The translations under genes were made by a program, and so were the position numbers. DNA of 64,000 nt from Okapia johnstoni (lineage: Eukaryota; Chordata; Mammalia; Artiodactyla; Giraffidae). Location of the stretch: NCBI GenBank assembly GCA_024291935.2, contig CM044306.1, positions 20,469,001-20,533,000 of the forward strand, given 5' to 3'. Numbering within the stretch: position 1 is the stretch's first letter; each line of letters starts with the position of its first letter. Below are positions 10,993 through 21,200 of the stretch, one piece after another. The notes under the pieces were generated by a model. The model had not been told where the DNA came from. It saw only the letters and a list, made by a program, of their open reading frames with translations, and made no database searches.

Positions 10993-13157
10993 CTCAGTTC
11001 AGTTCAGTTCAGTTCAGTCGCTCAGTCGTGTCTGACTCTTTGCGACCCCATGAATTGCAGCACGCCAGGCCTCTCTGTCCATCACCAACTCCCGGAGTCT
11101 ACCCAAACCCATGTCCATCGAGTCGGTGATGCCATCCAACCATCTCATCCTCCGTCATCCCCTTCTCCTCCTGCCCCCAATCCTACCCAGCATTAGGGTC
11201 TTTTCCAATGAGTCAACCTTTCGCATGAGGTGGCCAAAGTATTGGAGTTTCAGCTTCAACATCAGACCTTCCAATGAACACCCAGGATTGATCTCTTTTA
11301 GGATGGATTGATTGGATCTCCTTGCAATCCAAGGGACTCTCAAGAGTCTTCTCCAACACCTCAGTTCAAAAGCATCAATTCTGCGGCGCTCAGCTTTCTC
11401 CACCGTCTAACTCTCACATCCATACATGACCATTGGAAAAACCATAGCCTTGACTAGACGGACTTTTGTTGGCAAAGTAATGTCTCTGCTTTTAAATATG
11501 CTATCTAGGTTGGCCATAACCTTCCTTCCAAGGAGTAAGCGTCTTTTAATTTCATGGCTGAAATCACCATCAGCAGTGATTCTGGAGCCCAAAAAAACAA
11601 AGTCTGACACTGTTTCCACTGTTTCCCCATCTATTTCCCATGAAGTGATGGGACCAGATGCCATGATCTTAGTTTTCTGAACGTTGAGCTTTAAGTCAAC
11701 TTTTTCACTCTCCTCTTTCACTTTCATCAAGAGGCTCTTTAGTTCTTCTTCACTTTCTGCCATAAGGGTGGTGTCATCCGCATATCTGAGGTTATTGATA
11801 TTTCTCCCGGCAATCTGGATTCCAGCTTGTGTTTCTTCCAGCCCAGCATTTCTCATGATGCACTCTGCATAGAAGTTAAATAAGCAGGGTGACAATATAC
11901 AGCCTTGACGTACTCCTTTTCCTATTTGGAACCAGTGTGTTGTTCCATGTCCAGGTCTAACTGTTGCTTCCTGACCTGAATACAGGTTTCTCAAGAGACA
12001 GGTCAGATGGTCTGGTATGCCCATCTCTTTCAGAATTTTCCACAGTTTATTGTGATCCACACAGTCAAAGGCTTTGGCATAGTCAATAAAACAGAAATAG
12101 ATGTTTTTCTGGAACTCTCTTGCTTTTTTGATGATCCAGCGGATATTGGCAATTTGATCTCTGGCTCCTCTGCCTTTTCTAAAACCAGCTTGAACATCTG
12201 GAATTTCACGGTTCACATATTGCTGAAGCCTGGCTTGGAGAATTTTGAGCATTACTTTACTAGCATGTGAGATGAGTACAATTGTGTGGAAGTTTGAGCA
12301 TTCTTTGCCATTTCCTTTCTTTGGGATTGGAACGAAAACTGACCTTTTCCAGTCCTGTGGCCACTGCTGAGTTTTCCAAATTTGCTGGCATATCGAGTGC
12401 AACACTTTCACAGCATCACCTTTGAGGATTTGAAATAGCTCAACTGGAATTCCATCACCTCCACTAGCTTTGTTCTTAGTGATGCTTTCTAAGGCCCACT
12501 TGACTTCACTTTCCAGGATGTCTGGCTCTAGGTGAGTGATCACACCATCGTGATTATCTGGGTCATGAAGATCTTTTTTGTACAGCTCTTCTGTGTATTC
12601 TTGCCACCTCTTCTTAATATCTTCTGCTTCTGTTAGATCCATACCATTTCTGTTCTTTATCGAGCCTATCTTTGCATGAAATGTTCCTTTGGTATCTCTA
12701 ATTTTCTTGAAGAGATCTCTAGTCTTTCCCAATCTGTTGTTTTCCTCTATTTCTTTGCACTGATCACTGAGGAAGGCTTTCTTATCTCTCCTTGCTATTC
12801 TTTGGAACTCTGCATTCAGATGGGAATATCTTTCCTTTTCTCCTTTGCTTTTCACTTCTCTTCTCTTCCCAGCTATCTGTAAGGCCTCCTCAGACAGCCA
12901 TTTTACTTTTTTGCATTTCTTTTCCATGAGGATGGTCTTGATCCCTGTCTCCTGTACAATGTCACAAACCTCTGTCAATAGTTCATCAGGCACTCTGTCT
13001 ATCAGGTCTAGTCCCTTAAATCTATTTGTCACTTCCACTGTATACTCATAAGGGATTTGATCTAGGTCATACCTGAATGGACTAGTGGTTTTCCCTGCTT
13101 TCTTCAATTTGAGTCTGAATTTGGCAATAAGCAGTTCATGATCTGAGCCACAGTCTT
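10993..13157 (-). mobile_element. BovB (RTE clade) LINE, 5'-truncated copy
   Basis: A 2.2-kb reversed BovB. The 3' end carries four TTCAG units near 10994-11018. The 5' end stops just inside the coding region, at about 13157, so the endonuclease domain is missing. A reverse-transcriptase frame remains largely open (separate entry). BovB entered ruminants by ancient horizontal transfer (established knowledge). Confidence 0.95.
11407..13107 (-). pseudogene. BovB reverse transcriptase frame (566 codons, broken)
   Basis: This frame encodes the reverse transcriptase of the BovB LINE, which copies element RNA at a nicked target. It is one uninterrupted frame of 566 codons. Visible motifs are palm motif A 'FIDYAKAFDCVDH', motif B 'GVRQGCILSPC' and the catalytic motif C 'YADD' at about residues 442-445, so the polymerase core looks complete. 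It is not a host gene: the N-terminal endonuclease is lost by 5' truncation, and a stop sits right after 'MYGCES'. A TGG tryptophan codon expected there has become TAG, and the frame then resumes at 11403-11155. A second stop follows 'GRRRRG'. Expression is doubtful because no promoter is visible. Confidence 0.85.
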
Positions 13158-13359
13158 ACTACCTGCATATTCTATATTTTACAGTAATACACGAGAATTA
13201 AGCTGAAAACCTAAGATCCCCAAGAAAAATAGGCAACACTTCCAACAGAAGCTGGCCCATGCTGGCTGAGTGCCGTGAGAGCCACTCTGGAATGTTGCAA
13301 TGGGAACATATGTGTCCACATGAGACAGGGCAGAAGAGCCACCTCCTTTAGGTCATATG

Positions 13360-13489
13360 CATGTGAGGTAAGTCACTTTAGTCATGTCCAACTCTGTGCA
13401 ACCCTATAGGCTGTAACCTGCCAGGCTGCTCTGTCCATGGGATTCTCCAGACAAGAATACTGGAATAGGTTGCCATGCTTTCCTCCAGG
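13360..13489 (-). mobile_element. Bov-A monomer SINE
   Basis: A single reversed Bov-A unit with the exact 12-base target duplication TTAGGTCATATG at 13348-13359 and 13490-13501. Confidence 0.92.
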
Positions 13490-13501
13490 TTAGGTCATAT
13501 G

Positions 13502-14084
13502 TACCTACTCAAATATGGCCAATATCATCTGTCCTCAAGTGGCAAAACCACATTGTTTACACTTGAATGAAATCCACTTTGAGAATAATTTTCAGTGCAG
13601 GTTAAAAATCTACAAAGAATTATACGTCTTTTTTTTTCCTTTTTCCAAAGCTCTTCATAGCAGATGCATTTTATAATATGTCCCAGATTCCCCAGAAAGT
13701 ACATATGAAAATCTTTGACAATCCTTTTCATAGTAAAGCTATTTGACAAAATTACTTGTCTTTAATTTTACACAAAATCAGTGTATCATTACATAATACA
13801 AAATAATTTATGGGATTGATGGTTGCATAATGGGTGACTTGTTTATATCCTTTCTTCCTTTTCTATAACAAAATTACTTATCAGATTGCCTCTTTCACAG
13901 GGAGAGTTAGAGATTAGCATAATGCCTGCTCTTTAAAAGAAAAATGATGTTTTTCCTTTGTATTTCTGAATATATCTAATGCTGAGGAAACAAACATAGC
14001 AGAATACGAGAAGCTATCATTTCCAACCATCTGCTGGATATATGTCAGATGTAATGAGATAATTCTCAGTACAGTTATCAAGTC
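13502..14084. other. Intergenic, nothing recognised
   Basis: A+T-rich sequence with no supported gene or nameable repeat. Confidence 0.4.
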
Positions 14085-14094
14085 TTGACTATAG

Positions 14095-14299
14095 AGAATA
14101 GGGAAGATGCTCAATCATGTCCGACTCTTTGCGACTCCATGAACTGTAGCCTACCAGGCTCCTCCATCCATGGGATTTCCCAGGCAAGAGAACTAGAGTG
14201 GGTTGCCATTTCCTTCTCCAGGGGATCTTCCCGACCCAGGGATCAAACCCAGGTCTCCTGCATTGCAGGCAGACGCTTAACCGTCTGACCCACCCCAGA
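14095..14299 (-). mobile_element. Bov-tA SINE with target duplication
   Basis: A reversed Bov-tA unit ending in 'gcagacgcttaaccgtctg'. It is flanked by TTGACTATAG at 14085-14094 and 14300-14309. Confidence 0.92.
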
Positions 14300-14422
14300 T
14301 TGACTATAGTCACACACTAAAAAACATCTCCTTATCCAAACTGAAAAAGGCCCCTTATAGCCCACCATTTAACCCAAATCCAGAATTATTTTCCTACATG
14401 CTCATCAAAGAGCAAAGTGGAC

Positions 14423-14979
14423 TGTCTTGCTGATCCTGCTCATAGCGCCAATTGTCTCACTGTTGATACTGTCCACACTGTTCGCTGAACTCAGGGTAGG
14501 CAAAGTGCCAGCTAAGAGGCTGGAAGGTGACTTGAGGAGCCATAGGAACTGCAGACACGTTTATTCTCTCCTGGCTGACATGGCAGCCATAACACAGCCT
14601 CTCTCCTGGCTGATGCAGCAGTGGTAGCAGCAGCCACAACATAACCATAACGTAGCCCTAACAGGGCCATAATATAATCTCGTCATATAACATAAGCATG
14701 GTGTTGCCCCAATGTAGCAGCAGCCAGGGTTCATGGTGAAGCTCATACAGGCGTACTGCACAAAGTAACCCATGTCCAAGCGAGTATCTTGTGATGCACA
14801 TGTGCAGTCTTATAAGTGATCACAGCTGTTACATAAACCTCATGAAGCACGTGTGCAGCACTACAAGTGATCTCAGCTGCCACACAATCATTATTTACAA
14901 AGCATGGGGCAAGAGTGAGAGGCCGGGGGGCCAGAGAGCCTGACCATGCCATCTTGGTTAATTTGCTCTTTTCCCTGCA
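14423..14979 (-). repeat. ERV long terminal repeat, 3' LTR (left copy)
   Basis: Shares long diverged blocks with 17138-17906, for example 'ggaactgcagacac', 'agcctctctcctggctgatgc' and 'cacaatcattatttacaaa'. In + coordinates it starts TGTCTTGCTG and ends CCCTGCA. It is about 557 bases long. Confidence 0.85.
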
Positions 14980-16369
14980 CTCCCCGTCTTCAGGGTCTCT
15001 AGAAGAGCCACCCAGTGCATGCGGAGTGGCTTTATCTTCCATGGCCAAGTCCAGTCCACTGTTTGTCCTTGTGAAACCACAGGAAAGCCTCCACAGGGGC
15101 AACTCTATTCCTGTGGGTTTCCACCAAGGACCCCCAAAACACCTCCATAGGGGCTGGGCCCACCCCCCCTCCAAAGAGGGGATTCCTGTGGCATTCACAG
15201 CCCACTCACAAGACTCCAAATACCTTCACACTGCTCCAAATTTGCAAGAGAACCAGAAGTCAGCAGCACACCACAGGACACAGCCTTCACAGCACCCTGC
15301 TCCACCAAACCCACATCACAGGACACAGCCCACACAGCACACTGCCCCAAACCTATATCATAGGACACAGCCTTTATCTTAACCATTTGACCATCACAAC
15401 CATCAGTGCATGCACTAGGATCAGGAAACTGCTCCAGCCTGCCACAAACAAGGCTGCATTCAGCAGCGGTGTCAACCAGACCACCACTCTCCACACACTA
15501 GCCAGCAACCAGTGAACTGCAAACTCCACATGGGGCCTCCTGTCCCCGCTCAGGCCCCTGAGAAGCGCACCCTGGTCCAAACTCCACTCAAAGCAGAAAA
15601 GGGCGTCATCCAAAGGAATACCCTCGGGTGGCATGCAATCCTCCAACCGAACCACCCGCATCTCCCACTGTGGGTGCCTCTCAAACTTGGCAAACTGCTG
15701 CTCTTGTCTCAGTTGCCCCCACAGCTCCAGGAGCAGAGCCTTGGGCTATCTATCAATTTTATTTCTGTCAACTTCTGCTGCCAGCACATCAGCCCACATT
15801 TGCATTCTCATCACCTAGATGGGGCCCCCACCAGTCCAGGCCCCCTTCAGGGTCTTCACACATCTTATCCCCTTTGCCCACTGCCATCCCTCTGTTTCTC
15901 CCAGGCTAGCCACCTTCAAGGTCACCTTATAATTAGGGTGCCCCACAAAGGGCACAAGAATAGCAGTCAGGGATCTGAAAATGGTAGACAGGGCATTGTT
16001 CAAAATGGTGCCTCAAATGCCGCCAGTAAAACATTTGTCATATGGGCCTCAGGTATTTGGGTTAAATATCTACTGCTTCATGCCGAGTTCTCTCACCACT
16101 TGGGTCGGCTTGGCATAGGCATGCCATGTGTTCGACCACATGGTGTGGATGGCAGTGTTACTCCATTCCATCTGCTGTTCTCAGTCTCAGTCATGTCCAA
16201 CTCTTTGCGACCCCATGGACTGTAGCCTGTCAGGATCCTCTATCCATAGGGATTCTCCAGGCAAGAATACTGGAATGGGTTGCCTTGCCCTCCTCCAGGA
16301 TATCTTCCCACTCCAGGGATCAAACCCAGGCCTCCCACATTTTAGGCAGATTTTTTACCATTTGAGCCA
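14980..16369 (-). pseudogene. ERV interior, unassigned part
   Basis: Lies between the gag-like part and the 3' LTR, where pol and env would be, but I recognise no protease, polymerase, integrase or envelope motif. Several overlapping frames up to about 170 codons occur on both strands. One minus frame at 15374-15661 has a hydrophobic C-terminal half, which alone is not evidence of an envelope. A degenerate repeat of 'cacaggacacagcc' occurs three times at about 15270-15375. A SINE interrupts it at 16172-16377. Confidence 0.5.
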
Positions 16370-16377
16370 CTAGGGAA
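16172..16377 (-). mobile_element. Bov-tA type SINE inside the ERV
   Basis: A reversed unit with the 10-base target duplication TCCATTCCAT at 16162-16171 and 16378-16387. It postdates the retrovirus. Confidence 0.92.
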
Positions 16378-17032
16378 TCCATTCCATGAGGGTGTGCGTT
16401 TGGTTAGGTACACCCCGCATGAGGCATCTAGCATTCTGAAACTTTTGTCTCAATGAGGAGTGAGTGGTTATAGATGCCAACAGCTCTATTTCATCCCCAA
16501 CACATATGATACTGTCCACCTCTGTGTCCAAAAGTTGCAAGAGCCATGCTGCCAAGTATTTCCCTTGCTTTTGCCAAAATTGCATATCCAAGTCTATCAA
16601 CTCTGCCAGAGTATATGGTCGATATGTCATGCTCAGTCACATTGGGGGTTTCTTGAGGATGTCTCCCCTGGGCTATAGACTGCTCACGCTTCACTTTCTG
16701 CTGTACAACAGGCCTCACTGCCAAGCAGGGACCCACACTCTCATAATGTTCATCGTCACCTTCAGTTACTGCCTCACTGTCAGAGATGCTGGGTTCTTCA
16801 GGGCCACAGGGTTCTGCTCTGATACCAATATATGTTGCTCTTGTTCTTCCAAGCATCTCTGCACATTGCACACCAGCATGGCATCATGGAGAGCACTATC
16901 CATATTCACCTTCAGGGCAGTCAAGGAAATCCACCCCATGGTTCCAGCAGCAGGCCATGTCACCTTGTTCGGCAAATGGGAACTCACCACCTCTAATGAT
17001 TTTTCCATGCTATCTGGTGACTTGTCCACCAC
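16370..17032 (-). pseudogene. gag-like retroviral relic (broken)
   Basis: Three overlapping minus-strand frames (17032-16766, 16871-16491, 16630-16370) together give a protein-like stretch that only makes sense with frameshifts. The last includes 'LAAWLLQLLDTEVDS' followed by 'LASITTHSSLRQKFQNA', a pattern that resembles the capsid part of retroviral Gag from memory. The position just inside the 5' LTR supports this. It is inactivated and makes no intact protein. The assignment is by resemblance only. Confidence 0.5.
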
Positions 17033-17137
17033 CTCCCAGTCTTATACTGGACCCCACATGGAGAGGATCACAGCCACACGGGACCACATGCTATCTCGTA
17101 GCCACTGGCTTCCTCCATCCAATGGAGCCTCAGCCTC

Positions 17138-17906
17138 CCCTACCTGCTGGGTATCCTGCCAACTACACCAATTGTCTTGCTGTTCACACTGTCCGCACTG
17201 TTAGCTGAACCCAGGGTTGGCAAGCTAAGAGGCTGGAAGAAGATTCAAGGAGCAGTAGGAACTGCAGACACAGTTTAATCTCTCCTGGCTGACATAGAAG
17301 CCATAACACAGCCTCTCTCCTGGCTGATGCAGCAGCCATGGCAGCAGCCACAGTATAACCATAACAGAGCCCTAACGGCTATGGGGCTTCCCTTGTAGCT
17401 CAGTCAGTAAAGAATCTGCATGCAATGCAGGAGACCCAGGTTCGATTCCTGGGTTGGGAAGATCTCCTGGAGAAGGAAATGGCAACCCACTCCAGTATTC
17501 TTGCCTAGAGAATCCCATGGACAGAGGAACCTGGCAGGCTACAGTCTATGGGGTCACAAGAGTCAGACAAGACTGAGCAACTAAGCACAGCCAAAACGGA
17601 ACTCTAACACAATCTCATAGAACATAATCATGGGGTCACTTCAATGTAGCCCCAGTATAGCAGCAGCCAGGGCTCCGGGTGTGCCACACAAAGTAATCCA
17701 AGTCTAAACAAGTACCTGGTGACACACGTGCGCAGTCCTATAAGTGATCTCAGCTGTTACATAAACCTCATGATGTACATGTGCAGTGCTACAAGTGAGC
17801 TCAGCTCCTACACAATCATTATTTACAAAATGTGGGGCAAGAGCGAGAGGCCATGGGGCAAGAGAGCCTGACCATGCCATCTTGGCTAATCTGCTTTTTT
17901 CCTACA
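17138..17906 (-). repeat. ERV long terminal repeat, 5' LTR (right copy), SINE-interrupted
   Basis: Matches the left LTR and ends in CCTACA at 17906. It is longer than the left copy because a forward Bov-tA SINE is inserted at about 17392-17590. The left boundary (about 17138) is approximate. Confidence 0.8.
17392..17590 (+). mobile_element. Bov-tA SINE inside the 5' LTR
   Basis: A forward unit starting 'ggggcttcccttgtagc' and ending 'gactgagcaactaagcaca'. It is absent from the left LTR, so it inserted after the retrovirus. Confidence 0.9.
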
Positions 17907-17912
17907 GTGGAC

Positions 17913-18391
17913 TTTCTGCAATGTTTTAAAAGATTGACATCAATGGCAGGCCTGATACCAGTCATTCTTTCTTCCAACCCATGTCACAAAGGAGTTTCCA
18001 GAAGTTTTAAAGATCTTGCAATTCAGGAAGTAAAGACCAAGTGTTTTTACTTGCAAGCATTTTTATTAGGATGACAAATTGGGAAGATATCTATATCCCG
18101 CTTTTGTGAAGGGATGAAGCACTCCATTAGGCTTAAAGAAAATCAGGTTGCCATGAAGTGTGAACCCTCCCACCACTGACATCCCTGCCTGTAGGAGGTA
18201 CTGTCTTGGGAGGGGCTTCCCGACAGCAACCCAGAAATGCACCAAGCTGTTGGGAGGTGGATGCTAGTAAGGTACACACAGACTCACAACAAACTGTGAC
18301 TAACACACATAATACTGATCTTTTATCACACTCCAGGAAGTTGGTAGCAAGCATGTATTTCATCTATGTATTGGAGTTGCAAATCTTCAGC
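17913..18391. other. Intergenic, nothing recognised
   Basis: Begins at the right ERV junction. No supported gene or nameable repeat. Confidence 0.4.
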
Positions 18392-18662
18392 CCTGCAGTG
18401 GCACCCCACTCCAGTACGCTTGCCTGGAAAACCCCATGGACGGAGGAGCCTAGTGGGCTGCAGTCCATGGGGTCGCTAGGAGTTGGACACAACTGAGCAA
18501 CTTCACTTTCACTTTTCCCTTTCATGCATTGGAGAAGGAAATGGCAACCCACTCCAGTGTTCTTGCCTGGAGAATCCCAGGGATGGGGGAGCCTGGTAGG
18601 CTGCCGTCTATGGTGTCACACAGAGTCGGACACGACTGAAGCGACTTAGCAGCAGCAGCAGC
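18392..18662 (+). mobile_element. Bov-A2 SINE, forward
   Basis: Two Bov-A monomers joined by 'ttcactttcacttttccc', ending in 'gcgacttagcagcagcag'. Target duplication is unclear (perhaps CTGCAGT). Confidence 0.9.
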
Positions 18663-19055
18663 AGCTCCCTCTCTGCAGTTCCCACTCTGAGTTCATCACA
18701 GACCCTCTCCCCTATCACTCCAGACAGCAGCTTTTTGGTTCAGGTGCCCTCTCACCTAGGAGAAAAACCTGAGACCTAAACATGATCCTTGACCAGTTTG
18801 ACCTACCATCTCTACTTTCAAAATTGCCTCCCAGACTCTACCACCTCTTACTAGTTCATCAATTTCGTCCTCTCGCCTGGACCACATACTTATTCCACCC
18901 TTTCCCACTTTGGCCCTGCTGCAGCTCGTTTTCTACGGAACATAACTCTCATCTGATCTCTCCCTGCTGAAAAATATCCAGTAGATTCTCAACGCCCTTA
19001 GAATAAGATCTAAACTCTGCAGAACAACCGACAAAATCCTTCAAGGCCTGTACCT

Positions 19056-19317
19056 GCTGCTGCTGCTGCTGCTAAGTCGCTTCAGTCGTGTCCGACTCTG
19101 TGCGACCCCATAGACGGCAGCCCACCAGGCTCCCCCGTCCCTGGGATTCTCCAGGCAAGAATACTGGAGTGGGTTGCCATTTCCTTCTCCAGTGCATGAA
19201 AGAGAAAAGTGAAAGTGAAGTTGCTGAGTCGTGTCCGACCTTAGCGACCCCATGGACTGCAGCCTACAAGGTTCCTCCATCCATGGGATTTTCCATGCAA
19301 GAGTACTGGAGTGGGGT
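19056..19317 (-). mobile_element. Bov-A2 SINE with target duplication
   Basis: A reversed dimer with a CTG-triplet head. It is flanked by GCCTGTACCT at 19046-19055 and 19318-19327. Confidence 0.93.
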
Positions 19318-19400
19318 GCCTGTACCTACCTACCTCATTATCGCGGATCTCAACCTTTCCCTTTCTTTATACTCCAGCCACCTGGCAAAGACCATCCCTG

Positions 19401-19440
19401 ACCACCTAATCACAGCAGGTACCACCTAATCACAGCAGGT
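19401..19440. repeat. 20-bp perfect tandem duplication
   Basis: The unit ACCACCTAATCACAGCAGGT occurs twice back to back with no mismatch, inside an ancient L2. Two identical copies in diverged sequence suggest a recent slippage event or an assembly artefact. Confidence 0.95.
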
Positions 19441-19689
19441 ACACTCCCTGAACTGACTTCCAATCACTGTCTGTCACATTACTCTGTTTTACCTCCTTCA
19501 GGCACTTGTCACTGTCTGCAGTTCTTCTTTATTCATCTGTTTACACTTTCGTTATCTGTATCCTCCACTAGAATGAACACCATGACAAAAAGAACCTTAG
19601 CTGACCTGTTCGTATCTATATGCTCAGCACCTAACATGGTGCTAGATGTTTCACTGAATGAATTATTAAATGAAAAAAAAATGAATGAC

Positions 19690-20600
19690 TATAGTTTATA
19701 ATTATATAAAAGTTAATTCCACAGAATATTGATTTCATTAATAAGTGTGAAGTACTACTGTTAGATGAGCCATCATTTGCTAGCTCTATGCTTTAAATTA
19801 TTATTTAATACCCCCACTCTCAGTTTTAACATCTGAAAAATAGGTGTAGTAATTGTCTTGACCTCATCAGGGTGTAAGAAATAAGGAAGAAGATGTGCGT
19901 AAAATACTTAGCACTATGCTTGGCACATGGTATATATTCAATAAATGCTAACTATTAGCGGAGGGTAAGATTAGAATGTTCTAGTTAATTCTAAAAAGAA
20001 GCATATTTGCTTTATTGTGGAAACTGGTATGCCCACCCCCCAAATAGTGGACCTTAGAAAACTGATGTGAGGAGGAATCCCAGATATATCCCCTTTTCTC
20101 TCTTCCCACCAACTATGATACTCTCTAAGACAGAAACCATGCCCTCCTCATCACTCCTTCAGGGTATTCAAGGAGCTCCCAACCATTGTTCTTGCCTTCA
20201 AATTGTCTCCCTTCTATAGCATAGTATCTTGGTTAAGAAAATAGGTTCTAAAATCTTACGGTCTCAAGAACTTAAATAACCTGGTCCCATCCTCCCACCG
20301 TTCTTACATGCAAATAGCCTTGAGGGCATTCTTCACTCTCTTTAGAACAACATGCCCACAGTGAGAGGGAATATGGCATAGTAATTAAGAGCAGGGCAAT
20401 TAGAGCCAGACTGCTTGGCTTCAAATGCCAGCTCCTTCACTTACTCACTTACTAGTTACTTAGCCTCTCCATGCCCTGGATTCCTCATCTGCAAATGGCA
20501 AGGAGAGTAACACTGCATGTGTCATAAGCTTTGCTGAGAATCATAGAATACGTGTAAAGCACAAAGCTTGACACTTAGCAATGATGATGATGATATTAAG
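19690..20600 (+). mobile_element. MIR relics with unique sequence between
   Basis: Around 19760-19960 ('gcactatgcttggcacatgg') and 20370-20600 ('aattagagccagactgcttgg', then 'tagcctctccatgccctgg') the text follows MIR. The bases between them show nothing nameable. Confidence 0.6.
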
Positions 20601-21200
20601 CCTCCACCAGAAACTACTCATCTTTCTAAAACACAAATCTGATCATGCCATATACATGTTCAAAAACTTTTAATGTCCATTGTCAACAGGATGAAATAAA
20701 GAATCCTAAGTTTAGGACACTTAAGCACAGTGCAAATTCTTCCTACTGTGGTGCTAAGTCACCTTTGCAACTTCATATCTCATTATTCTCCCCCAGTGCC
20801 TCCCTACAGGAGATTCAAAATCTGTGCTTTAACCAAGTGACACTTTTTGCCATCCCAAGAAAACATCATGGCATTTTGTTTCGCTACTTTACTTGCTGAA
20901 ATTCCCTTCCTATCCCCTTTTACTTGTGAAGTTCCTGTTCATCCTTCAAGACCCACATAAATGTTCCATTTTCACCAAATGCTCCCCAAATCTTCCAGGG
21001 AAAGGCAGAGGCTCCAGCCTCTAAACTCCCACATCTTATCTAGAAAATCTGGATGCACAACTTGTGTTATCTGTCATTTGTCAGTTTACTTCTCTGTGAG
21101 CTCTTCTATGGTCTCCTCAATGGCAGGAAAATATTTGCATCTTTTTTGCATAATCCCTGACTTACAGCAGGTGCTCAAGCAATGAGTGTTTGACTGATAC
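20600..21200 (+). mobile_element. L2 LINE 3' end
   Basis: Typical L2 ending: 'ttcatccttcaagacccac', 'ctgtgagctcttctatgg' and 'ttacagcaggtgctcaagcaatg'. Confidence 0.7.

Larger units (their letters stand above)
14423..17906 (-). mobile_element. Endogenous retrovirus relic, internally deleted, two LTRs
   Basis: Two long direct repeats (about 14423-14979 and 17138-17906) begin or end with TG...CA and enclose about 2.1 kb. The whole unit is flanked by the identical 6 bases GTGGAC at 14417-14422 and 17907-17912, a target duplication. Orientation is minus: immediately beside the left LTR the minus strand has the purine tract GAAGACGGGGAG, as a polypurine tract should be, and gag-like frames lie near the right LTR. 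The interior is too short for gag-pol-env and is broken by frameshifts, stops and a SINE. A 6-bp duplication is typical of betaretrovirus-like elements but not diagnostic; I could not find a convincing primer-binding site. Confidence 0.85.
18680..19680 (+). mobile_element. L2 LINE relic split by a Bov-A2
   Basis: The diverged L2 3' region reads across the SINE: 'aataagatctaaactctgc' before it, and 'cactagaatgaacaccatg' and 'ctcagcacctaacatggtg' after it. Decayed, no open frame. Confidence 0.65.

Noticed and set aside
11407..13107. The longest open frame in the window (566 codons, minus) as a host gene
   Set aside because: It is the BovB LINE reverse transcriptase (YADD motif, BovB 3' TTCAG repeats), truncated and with stops.
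14867..15382. 171-codon plus-strand frame as a proline-rich protein gene
   Set aside because: It lies antisense inside the endogenous retrovirus, spans an LTR end, and has no promoter or recognisable domain.
16464..17204. 246-codon plus-strand frame as a gene
   Set aside because: It is the opposite strand of the gag-like relic; the minus strand is the meaningful one and the ERV is oriented minus.
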